DNA from: Bacteriovoracaceae bacterium
Lineage (GTDB): Bacteria > Bdellovibrionota > Bacteriovoracia > Bacteriovoracales > Bacteriovoracaceae
Reading direction: 5' to 3'
Length of the DNA stretch: 6,116 nucleotides
Assembly (NCBI GenBank): GCA_023146355.1
Contig: JAGLCH010000212.1
Span: forward strand, 1 to 6,116
Shown here: positions 1 through 6,003 of the stretch, piece after piece
How the letters are laid out: every line of letters starts with the position of its first letter
Position numbering within the stretch: the first letter of the stretch is position 1
Position numbers and translations under genes: made by a program
The notes under the pieces: model-generated
Seen by the model: only the letters and a program-made list of their open reading frames with translations
Database searches by the model: none
Told to the model about the DNA's origin: nothing

Positions 1-39
1 TATCAACATAAGCAAGAATAGATGAAAATAGAGTACAAA

Positions 40-47
40 TATAAAAT
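40..47 (+). promoter_or_regulatory. Weak candidate -10 element for the lipoprotein operon
   Basis: TATAAAAT lies 22 bases before the ATG at 70, so a transcript would carry a short leader that includes the GAGG site. No good -35 box is seen at 16-18 bases upstream; the best is TAGATG, which is poor. The region is AT-rich, so chance matches are expected. The true promoter may lie left of the window. Confidence 0.2.
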
Positions 48-60
48 ACACAAAAAATAT

Positions 61-64
61 GAGG
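61..64 (+). promoter_or_regulatory. Ribosome binding site deciding the lipoprotein start
   Basis: GAGG sits 5 bases before the ATG at 70. The alternative ATG at 22 is preceded only by AGCAAGAATAG, a much weaker match to Shine-Dalgarno. This favours the start at 70, which also gives the more normal lipoprotein signal peptide. Confidence 0.55.
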
Positions 65-69
65 CACTA

Positions 70-129
70 ATGAATTTAATTGCAAGGCTAGCGACACTTA
101 CCTGCCTGTTCCTATTTACAGTTTCATGT
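70..129 (+). other. Lipoprotein signal peptide and lipobox
   Basis: Residues 1-20 from the ATG at 70 form a short n-region with Arg6, a hydrophobic core (LATLTCLFLF) and the sequence TVSC, ending in Cys20 at bases 127-129. The -3 residue is Thr rather than the preferred Leu, but the segment is within the known tolerance for signal peptidase II substrates. The predicted mature protein begins CGYVGERP. Confidence 0.75.
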
Positions 130-2967
130 GGATATGTGGGAGAAAGGCCACTTGAGTCAAAAGAAATTTATGAAAACTCGGAACTTATTGGCTGTGATAT
201 CGATACTGATGCATTTTCAGATATGATGGATCGGAATATTGATGAGGCCATTAGCTGTTTAGAGCAAAACTTTTTTGACTTTCAAAAAGGCGTTCAACAT
301 GATGGCTCTGGTACAATTGACCGCTCAGTAATCACTACTTTTATCAATCGTTTTATGCCGAAAGAGCGCGACGTAATCTTAAGTAGTCTTGATGTTCTTT
401 TCAAAATAAACATGCTTATCCTTAAGGACCGGCCCGGCATTATTGCATCTGAAAATATCAAAAAAATCTCAAAGCTTCTACTCATCACAAACCACAATGC
501 AGTAAAGATCAATCGGGTCATTGAAGAGCTAGATAAAATGAAAGGAAACTATTCCCTTGACCAGCTCAAAGTGAAGAGAGCTGAGTTCCAAAAGAGTATT
601 GATTCATTCTCAGGTCATGTTTCTGAAATTATTAATTCAACAATGGGCAATGAGCAGTCAATAGACTTGAAAGAATTTATAGATGAGATTGCAGATGTTT
701 TAGATAACAATGGAGCATCAATAAAGTTCAACGTTGAAGACATAAATCAGCTTCTTGCCCTCAAAAAAATTATCGTCGGTGGTGAGAAAACAGTTTTCAC
801 ATCAAACGAAGTTATCCGCCTTTTAAATAATCTTCCAACAATGTCGATGGTTGTTTTTGACGCCTATTATGCAAAGGAAGAAATCTTTAAAGGAGAGATT
901 GGACTATTTCGCGAGTATGGTCGTATCATCGCTGAATTTCAGACAATCTTTAAGCATCGTGACCAATCAGAGGTTCTATTTAAGAAAAGTGATTTTTATG
1001 AAGTGGCCGAGTTTTTCGCAGATTACGACATAGAAGATAATATCGATCAGGCCAAGGCAAATTCTTTTGTGGATACATTTTTTACTATTAAAAATCACAT
1101 GGTAAGCAAAGGCAATGATGACGTGCGGGTTTCTGATATTGATCGCCTTGCATTCTACTCAAAGGTAGCTCTTGAAGGTATTGCAACTTCAAGGAAGTTA
1201 GATAATCTGACTGCTGAAAACTCTCGCCCCATACGAGAGCGCCGTGTGGACGCTAAAGAAATTCTCGATGATGCCCAGAAGGAGATAGAAGTACTATTTC
1301 TTGGAAGAAATATAAGTCTCCCTAATTTCGACCTTAAAAATCTAATTTCAGACCTTGCAGACTCGCTGTCAAATATAGATGACATCGATATAGACTATGA
1401 GCTTCTTAAGTTAGCAGTTCCTCTTAAGAAACTTATACTCGGAGGAACAAGAACAGACTTTAACATTAATCAGCTTCACACTCTGATCTCAAAAGTAAGT
1501 GACCTAGGTCTCATCGTTTTTGATGCCCTAACTTATGATAAGAATCAATATTCAAGGGATAAAAACAGGTACGGATTTTTCCTCGATCTACTTTCAAGTT
1601 CTAAGAAATTGATTTATAGATTTCCTAGCGATAAAGACGAGGTCATCTTTCCACTAGATGAACTCGTTCTTTTTGGTGATAAGGCCACTGACAACAAATA
1701 CAATATTAATAAATTTGAGGAAACGATCGATGTAATCCTTGTTAAGTTTTTAAAAGGTGGACCAGGTCAGCTCACAGTGCAGGACATAAAGACTGCCTTA
1801 AACTATAGTCTAGAAATTTTCGAAGGGCTTTACTACAATGATGCAGCATACTCAATCAATGGGCCTCTTCTCAGCATCAATGAAAAGATAAATAAGGTCT
1901 ATGTCGAAAAGGTAAGTAAATTACACGTTCCAAAGATCAGTCAGAACTCTCTTGAGTATTACCATCGTGAGTTTAGCACACTTGTAGAAGACCTTACTTT
2001 ATATAGAACAAAGGAAGGCAAGCAGCATTTTGGCAATACATTCACCCGAACCAAGTATGGAATAAATGAGGCAAATCTCTTTAGGTTTGCAACTAAAAAA
2101 CTACTTGCAGGGTACTGTGCAGGCAATAACCCCGACCCTGAAAGCTGTGGCGTTGATGCAGATGAGCTATATTCCTTTCTTGTGGATTTTAGGCCACTGC
2201 TTGAGGAGTATAAGCTTTGGAGTGAAGAAATTAAGCTATTTACTAACAACTGCCTCTACCTTGCAGATTTATTTCAAACTGTTTCTAATGGAGATACGAA
2301 AATTGATTTAAAAGAGGGAACAGAGTATTTCGCACTGATTACCTCTGCAGTAAAAATGGGCGATGACATACTCGCAGGACTAAAAAAACGCTGTATCAAT
2401 CAAACGACAGGGACGGCCCAAGAACAAGCTGATGATCCTACATTTTTAATGCCTTGTTTCAGAGAGAATGTTCTCGACATCTGGATGAATGAATACGGAT
2501 ATGGTCAGTACCTCTCTACCTTTGACCAGTACCTAAAAAGTGCACCGAAGAAAGAGGTCATGAATCTTATAGTCTATCTAGAACAGTTCGTGAAGGATGA
2601 ACCAAATTCACCAATAATGAATAAGCGCTGGATAACTCTGTTTGCCGGTGCTATTTTAAATATTGAAGCAATGATTATTCGCTTTGATTACAATAAAAAT
2701 AATATCCTTGATCCAAATGAAGTAGATAATGCCTACTTCGTTTATAAAGGCCTTATTATTGAAATGGGTGGTTTGACTGATAGCACAGCGAAATACGCAA
2801 AATCTGCGTTTAAATTTATGGTTAAAGAGATGAGGTTTCCTGGTCAAATTGATGTCCTTGCTTACCACTATAATCCTTTTGCTTCTAAAAGGATTACTGC
2901 TCGAAGAATTAACATTGCATCAATTTTAAATTACTTCGCGACAATGGAAGTTGAGGAAAACAGATGA
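70..2967 (+). CDS. Large predicted lipoprotein built of EF-hand-like repeats
   Basis: I do not recognise a named family. The protein is about 965 aa from the ATG at 70. An in-frame ATG at 22 would add 16 charged residues (MKIEYKYKIHKKYEAL). I prefer 70 because GAGG lies 5 bases upstream, and because it gives a compact signal peptide: MNLIAR, a hydrophobic stretch, then the lipobox TVSC with lipidated Cys20. Residue +2 is Gly, not Asp, which fits outer-membrane sorting. The rest is acidic and helix-rich with no further membrane segment. It shows an internal duplication (residues 199-372 and 421-590) and many short loops resembling EF-hands. Examples are DGSGTID (78-84), IDLKE (198-202 and 745-749) and a complete calcium loop at 873-884. 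Cysteines cluster at the two ends. It overlaps the NYN gene by 4 bases. A structural or calcium-dependent surface role is inference; no catalytic motif is visible. Confidence 0.85.
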   Translation: MNLIARLATLTCLFLFTVSCGYVGERPLESKEIYENSELIGCDIDTDAFSDMMDRNIDEAISCLEQNFFDFQKGVQHDGSGTIDRSVITTFINRFMPKERDVILSSLDVLFKINMLILKDRPGIIASENIKKISKLLLITNHNAVKINRVIEELDKMKGNYSLDQLKVKRAEFQKSIDSFSGHVSEIINSTMGNEQSIDLKEFIDEIADVLDNNGASIKFNVEDINQLLALKKIIVGGEKTVFTSNEVIRLLNNLPTMSMVVFDAYYAKEEIFKGEIGLFREYGRIIAEFQTIFKHRDQSEVLFKKSDFYEVAEFFADYDIEDNIDQAKANSFVDTFFTIKNHMVSKGNDDVRVSDIDRLAFYSKVALEGIATSRKLDNLTAENSRPIRERRVDAKEILDDAQKEIEVLFLGRNISLPNFDLKNLISDLADSLSNIDDIDIDYELLKLAVPLKKLILGGTRTDFNINQLHTLISKVSDLGLIVFDALTYDKNQYSRDKNRYGFFLDLLSSSKKLIYRFPSDKDEVIFPLDELVLFGDKATDNKYNINKFEETIDVILVKFLKGGPGQLTVQDIKTALNYSLEIFEGLYYNDAAYSINGPLLSINEKINKVYVEKVSKLHVPKISQNSLEYYHREFSTLVEDLTLYRTKEGKQHFGNTFTRTKYGINEANLFRFATKKLLAGYCAGNNPDPESCGVDADELYSFLVDFRPLLEEYKLWSEEIKLFTNNCLYLADLFQTVSNGDTKIDLKEGTEYFALITSAVKMGDDILAGLKKRCINQTTGTAQEQADDPTFLMPCFRENVLDIWMNEYGYGQYLSTFDQYLKSAPKKEVMNLIVYLEQFVKDEPNSPIMNKRWITLFAGAILNIEAMIIRFDYNKNNILDPNEVDNAYFVYKGLIIEMGGLTDSTAKYAKSAFKFMVKEMRFPGQIDVLAYHYNPFASKRITARRINIASILNYFATMEVEENR
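664..1185 (+). repeat. Internal protein duplication, copy A
   Basis: Residues 199-372 of the lipoprotein align by eye with residues 421-590 (copy B). Matching anchors occur in the same order: DLKEFIDEIADVL against DLKNLISDLADSL; LKKIIVGGEKTVF against LKKLILGGTRTDF; VVFDA against IVFDA, with identical spacing from the GG; VLFKKSDF against VIFPLDEL; and a final VRVSDI against LTVQDI followed by a helix. The DNA has diverged, so this is an old duplication visible only in the protein. Confidence 0.75.
1330..1839 (+). repeat. Internal protein duplication, copy B
   Basis: Residues 421-590 are the second copy of the module seen at 199-372. The GG of LKKLILGG is 27 residues before the Asp of IVFDA, exactly as in copy A. 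Copy B lacks part of the acidic insert of copy A (around DYDIEDNIDQ). Each copy seems to contain about five helix-loop-helix units of EF-hand style whose loops have mostly lost their calcium ligands. Confidence 0.75.
2686..2721 (+). other. Intact EF-hand calcium-binding loop
   Basis: Residues 873-884 of the lipoprotein read DYNKNNILDPNE. Asp1, Asn3, Asn5, Asp9 and Glu12 match the calcium ligands of the 12-residue EF-hand loop, and a hydrophobic Leu stands at position 8. Helical sequence flanks it on both sides (ILNIEAMIIRF before, VDNAYFVYKGLIIEM after). This is the only one of the EF-hand-like units in the protein with a complete ligand set. Calcium binding is inferred from the motif. Confidence 0.7.
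2953..2956 (+). promoter_or_regulatory. Ribosome binding site of the NYN gene, inside the lipoprotein gene
   Basis: GAGG stands 7 bases before the ATG at 2964, within the last codons of the lipoprotein gene. Together with the ATGA overlap this supports translational coupling of the two genes. Confidence 0.6.
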
Positions 2968-3485
2968 TAGATATTAAAATAAACCAATCAGTTGCTGTTC
3001 TTGTAGATGGCAACAATATCGAACGCAGCATTCACAATATCGTAAAAGAAGACAATGCTATGCTGAACTTCGATACCCTTATCCCTAAGCTTGTTGCTAA
3101 TAGAGGGCTCAATCGCCTTATTTATTTTCGTGAAGGGAAGCATATCTCATCGAAACTGGCGGAAAGACTGCAATCAAATTACCACGGTTCAGTTCAGCCC
3201 TGCCATAAAAGTGCAGATATTCCTCTTTCAATTAAGGCATCCCAGCTGGCAAGTAAAGTCGACAGTATTATCATAATGTCTGGAGATTCCGATTATGTAG
3301 AACTCGTTAGACACTTAAAATCCGAAGGTGTTAGAGTCGAAATAGCAGCAGTAGAAGAGACAACTTCTGCGCTCTTACTGGAAGAAGCAGACTTTTTTCA
3401 TCCGATAGTTAAAGAAGACCTCTTCATTCTTCCAAAGCAAGTGAAGAAGAAAACAAAAGCAATGCCTCAGCGTAAAAATAGCTAA
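2964..3485 (+). CDS. NYN/PIN-like domain protein (LabA/DUF88 type)
   Basis: This 173-aa protein consists almost entirely of one NYN domain, a PIN-like fold found in metal-dependent ribonucleases. The family landmarks are visible: VLVDGNNI at 12-19 with Asp15 and Asn17/18, KSADIPLSIKA at 82-92 with Asp85, and the hallmark SGDSDY at 106-111 with Asp108 and Asp110. A strand-turn VRVEIAAVEE follows. The acidic residue usually six positions after Asp85 is Lys91 here, so one metal ligand may be missing. The last ~16 residues are strongly basic (KQVKKKTKAMPQRK), as in a nucleic-acid-binding tail. There is no signal peptide, so it is cytoplasmic. Its ATG overlaps the lipoprotein stop (ATGA), with GAGG 7 bases upstream inside the previous gene. 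RNase activity is inferred from the family; the target is unknown. Confidence 0.85.
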   Translation: MIDIKINQSVAVLVDGNNIERSIHNIVKEDNAMLNFDTLIPKLVANRGLNRLIYFREGKHISSKLAERLQSNYHGSVQPCHKSADIPLSIKASQLASKVDSIIIMSGDSDYVELVRHLKSEGVRVEIAAVEETTSALLLEEADFFHPIVKEDLFILPKQVKKKTKAMPQRKNS

Positions 3486-3489
3486 AGGA
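3484..3489 (+). promoter_or_regulatory. Ribosome binding site supporting the GTG start of folD
   Basis: AAAGGA overlaps the TAA stop of the NYN gene and lies 6 bases before GTG at 3496. It decides the start, since no in-frame ATG lies close to the family's normal N-terminus. Confidence 0.7.
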
Positions 3490-3495
3490 CAGACA

Positions 3496-4383
3496 GTGAA
3501 GAGACTTTCAGGAAAAAAAATTGCGGAAGAAATTCTTAGTGAGCTTAGGCCAGAAATAGAAAAGCTCATTTTAAATAATATTATTCCTACTCTTGCAGTT
3601 GTCCTCGTTGGGGATGACCCAGCATCTGCAGTCTATGTTGGGCATAAGAAAACTGCGTGTAAAAGTCTTGGAATTCGCAGCTTAGAATTCATCCTCCCAG
3701 CAAATACCACCCAAGAAGATCTTGAAAATATAATTATTGAACTAAATGAAGACAGCACTGTACATGGAATACTTTGCCAATTTCCATTACCTAAACATCT
3801 TAATGAGGCGAGTATAATTGACCTCATCAACCCCAAAAAAGATGTTGACTGCTTTCATCCTTATAATCTTGGAAGGCTCGCATCAGATAACCCTACCTTT
3901 ATGCCTGTGACACCCTATGGAATTTTTCAAATTCTAAAACGTAGTGGCGTGGATCCAAGAGGAAAGCATGTCGTAATAATAGGAAGAGGAACCACTGTAG
4001 GTCGCCCTCTTTCAATTATGATGTCACTTAAAGGCTGGGACTCAACAGTAACCCTATGCCATTCCCACACTAAAGAGATTCGTACCATCTGTCGAAGTGC
4101 TGACATTCTAGTCGGAGCTATCGGTCGCCCCAAATTTATAACGAGGGACTTTCTCAAGCAAGGAGTGACAGTGATTGATGTGGGGATTAATAAAGTTGTA
4201 GATACAAATCATCCAAAGGGTGGCCATCTTGTGGGAGATGTCGACTATAAAAATATTTCTGATATTGCAAGCGCTGCAACACCTGTCCCTGGTGGAGTTG
4301 GCCCAGTGACAATCTCAATTCTAATGTTCAACTGTATCAATGCTGCGAGAATCGCATCGGGACTTCCTGTTCTGGATATGTAA
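3496..4383 (+). CDS. folD: Bifunctional methylene-THF dehydrogenase/methenyl-THF cyclohydrolase
   Basis: FolD oxidises 5,10-methylene-tetrahydrofolate with NADP and hydrolyses the product to 10-formyl-tetrahydrofolate, in the cytoplasm. Length (295 aa) and motif order are normal. The N-terminal catalytic domain has LAVVLVGDDPASAVYVGHK, with Tyr47 and Lys51 equivalent to E. coli Tyr50 and catalytic Lys54. GILCQFPLP follows with Gln95, then KDVDCFHPYNLGRL with Asp118. The Rossmann part has GRGTTVGRP (163-171), TVTLCHSHT (184-192) and ADILVGAIGRP (202-212), and the C-terminal signature is TPVPGGVGPVT (262-272). Two positions are unusual: Cys119 where KDVDG is nearly universal, and PVTP where PCTP is common. 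GRGxTVGRP in place of GRSxxVGxP recalls actinobacterial FolD. Translation starts at GTG. The 10-base gap to the NYN gene suggests an operon. The identification is secure; the effect of the substitutions is unknown. Confidence 0.97.
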   Translation: MKRLSGKKIAEEILSELRPEIEKLILNNIIPTLAVVLVGDDPASAVYVGHKKTACKSLGIRSLEFILPANTTQEDLENIIIELNEDSTVHGILCQFPLPKHLNEASIIDLINPKKDVDCFHPYNLGRLASDNPTFMPVTPYGIFQILKRSGVDPRGKHVVIIGRGTTVGRPLSIMMSLKGWDSTVTLCHSHTKEIRTICRSADILVGAIGRPKFITRDFLKQGVTVIDVGINKVVDTNHPKGGHLVGDVDYKNISDIASAATPVPGGVGPVTISILMFNCINAARIASGLPVLDM

Positions 4384-4389
4384 AAAACA

Positions 4390-5949
4390 TTATTTCGTTA
4401 TACCAAATATAGTCCGCCAGTCACTGTGAGAGGACAAATAGCAAGGTTTGATGTCGCCATACCCCTTAATTCCGTTATCTATCGCCCTTTGCTTATAGTG
4501 CTCAATCCCCTTCTTAACAGACAGTACTTCAACTTTTTTGAGCTGATCAAGCAGTCGGCACATATTATAATGGTGAGATTTAAGAAAAATTCTATCCAAG
4601 TAATCTGCCACATCTTCAAGATTGAGATCATCATTTTCATGTTCTAAAAATAGGGCATATCTCCTATTTTCCTTATCAAGGATTGGAGCCAACATTTGAA
4701 ATGACGGAGTGATGTCAAAATACTCATTGAGCTCTTTTAATGCATCGTGAACTCGATCTTCATTAAGCCTCTCGCCGCACAGGTCAACAGTATTTTTCCT
4801 ACCAACAAAACTTAGAAGGGGAACAGATAAATAGTAGTCAACCACCTCTACTGTGTCATTCGTATTGTAGCGATATAGGCCGCCACTAGTTGTTATGATA
4901 GGTGTATATCGAGAATTGATAACCAGTTGGTCAAAATCAAATATTTTTCCATCATCATCCATAAATTCAAAAAAATGTGAATTTATTGCTAAGAGAGGTG
5001 CTTTTAATCCCATGAATGGAATCGTTATGATTCCTTCGGTTAAAAGAAGTCCTTTGCCTTGAATGTCTACCCCTGGAAGTCTTCGAACTATTTCAGGTAT
5101 AAAACTAGAACTGGCCGCATCCTTCCAACAACTAATTAGCTCCACCCTAGGCCATAAGGTTTTAAAATCACACCCTTGTGAATTAAGCGCATTTTCAAAA
5201 CGTGACAAAGCTTGAGGCGAAAGTAAGGGCCTAAGTGTGTCAGAATTATGTTCAATAAACTTTAATATTTCAGTAATAAAAGTTGGGCTCCATACAGAAA
5301 TGAAAGTCAGATCTTCACTCTCAATTAATGAAACGGACGTCTTAACCTGAAAATCAAATAGATCATTATGATCAAATGGACTGGGAGTAACCAACATCTC
5401 TTTCAAAAAGCTGCGCTCAATACTTGAAAAATAATCTGCATCATTCTTCATTCCAACAGGAATACCTCCTTTAGTCACCTCTTGCTCTACAAAATTAGGA
5501 GAGATAGACCAGTATGATTTTCCATCCTTGAGATTTTGGTGACGATCATAAATGTCATAAATCCATGTTGAAGTAGCGCGATAAAAATCATCAAACAGAT
5601 CTTTAGTGTAAGGAATAAGCTTAGAAACACCACTCGAACCTGAAGTGCGCTCAAACATGATCACGGGGTCTAAGGTTAGCACCTGTTGTTTTCCTCGAGC
5701 AATCATATCGATGTAAGTAGAGTAGTCCTCATAAATGGAAATTGGTACAAGGTTGCGAAAATGCTCAATAGATCTGATTCGAGAAAAATCATGTTTCTTT
5801 CCAAACTCAGTGTCTCTATTTTTGATAATTAAATCCATTAAGAATTTTTTTTGAACTTCCTTTGCTCGCTTGAGATCAGCAACAAAAAGATCATATTTGC
5901 CCTTCTGAGAGAACTTATACATGGAGTTGAAAAACTTACCTAACGGCAT
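4390..5949 (-). CDS. GH3-family acyl-adenylating (acyl-acid amido synthetase-like) protein
   Basis: This 519-aa protein belongs to the GH3 family of the ANL adenylating enzymes. Plant members activate jasmonate, auxin or benzoates with ATP and join them to amino acids; bacterial members mostly lack known substrates. Motifs in order: FERTSGSSG (99-107), the ATP phosphate loop; TEGIITIPF (304-312), matching the SEG-type nucleotide motif; LYRYNTNDTVEVV (358-370), with Asp365 for ribose binding; FVGRK at 381-385 with GERLNED (392-398), the hinge and C-terminal domain start; and GDIKP with Lys501 near the end, where family members carry a conserved Lys. A longer frame from TTG at 5970 would add 7 residues, but AGAAGGGG six bases before ATG 5949 makes the ATG the better start. 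There is no signal peptide or membrane segment. It converges on folD with 6 bases between stops. No carrier-protein or amino-acid partner gene is visible, so the substrate cannot be named. Confidence 0.9.
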   Translation of the reverse strand: MPLGKFFNSMYKFSQKGKYDLFVADLKRAKEVQKKFLMDLIIKNRDTEFGKKHDFSRIRSIEHFRNLVPISIYEDYSTYIDMIARGKQQVLTLDPVIMFERTSGSSGVSKLIPYTKDLFDDFYRATSTWIYDIYDRHQNLKDGKSYWSISPNFVEQEVTKGGIPVGMKNDADYFSSIERSFLKEMLVTPSPFDHNDLFDFQVKTSVSLIESEDLTFISVWSPTFITEILKFIEHNSDTLRPLLSPQALSRFENALNSQGCDFKTLWPRVELISCWKDAASSSFIPEIVRRLPGVDIQGKGLLLTEGIITIPFMGLKAPLLAINSHFFEFMDDDGKIFDFDQLVINSRYTPIITTSGGLYRYNTNDTVEVVDYYLSVPLLSFVGRKNTVDLCGERLNEDRVHDALKELNEYFDITPSFQMLAPILDKENRRYALFLEHENDDLNLEDVADYLDRIFLKSHHYNMCRLLDQLKKVEVLSVKKGIEHYKQRAIDNGIKGYGDIKPCYLSSHSDWRTIFGITK

Positions 5950-5953
5950 TTTG

Positions 5954-5961
5954 CCCCTTCT
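5954..5961 (-). promoter_or_regulatory. Ribosome binding site of the GH3 gene
   Basis: AGAAGGGG on the minus strand puts AGAAGG 6 bases before the ATG at 5949. It lies inside the alternative TTG-started frame, so it argues for the ATG as the true start. Confidence 0.65.
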
Positions 5962-5994
5962 CTGAGTCAATACTATTTTATGTCTACCTCACCT

Positions 5995-6003
5995 ATTGTA
6001 TCA
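5995..6003 (-). promoter_or_regulatory. Candidate extended -10 promoter of the GH3 gene
   Basis: The minus strand reads TGATACAAT, an extended -10 element (TGn plus TACAAT, five of six matches to TATAAT). Transcription would start near 5988 and give a leader of about 40 bases. The -35 region is AT-rich with only a poor TTATTA match, which extended -10 promoters can tolerate. Confidence 0.45.

Noticed and set aside
22..69. Upstream ATG at 22 as the lipoprotein start
   Set aside because: It has only a weak Shine-Dalgarno match and would put a charged 16-residue extension before an already complete lipoprotein signal peptide. It remains possible.
1959..2249. Minus-strand open frame of 96 codons within the lipoprotein gene
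   Set aside because: Ser-rich shadow of the well-supported plus-strand frame, with no recognisable motif.
2964..3485. NYN protein as the toxin of a toxin-antitoxin pair
   Set aside because: The upstream partner is a 965-aa exported lipoprotein and the downstream one is folD; no small antitoxin-like gene is present.
4412..4434. Possible terminator hairpin GTCC...GGAC after folD
   Set aside because: The stem is only 4 base pairs with a 15-base loop and no following T-run, too weak for an intrinsic terminator.
4426..4647. Plus-strand open frame of 73 codons inside the GH3 gene
   Set aside because: It lies antisense to the conserved C-terminal part of GH3 and has no recognisable domain; best read as a shadow frame.
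5950..5970. TTG at 5970 as the GH3 start
   Set aside because: The intervening codons contain a good Shine-Dalgarno site for the ATG at 5949, and the added residues (MTQRRGK) have no family counterpart that I know of.
5965..5970. TTGACT on the minus strand as a -35 box
   Set aside because: It lies only 15 bases before the GH3 ATG, so any start point would fall inside the gene.
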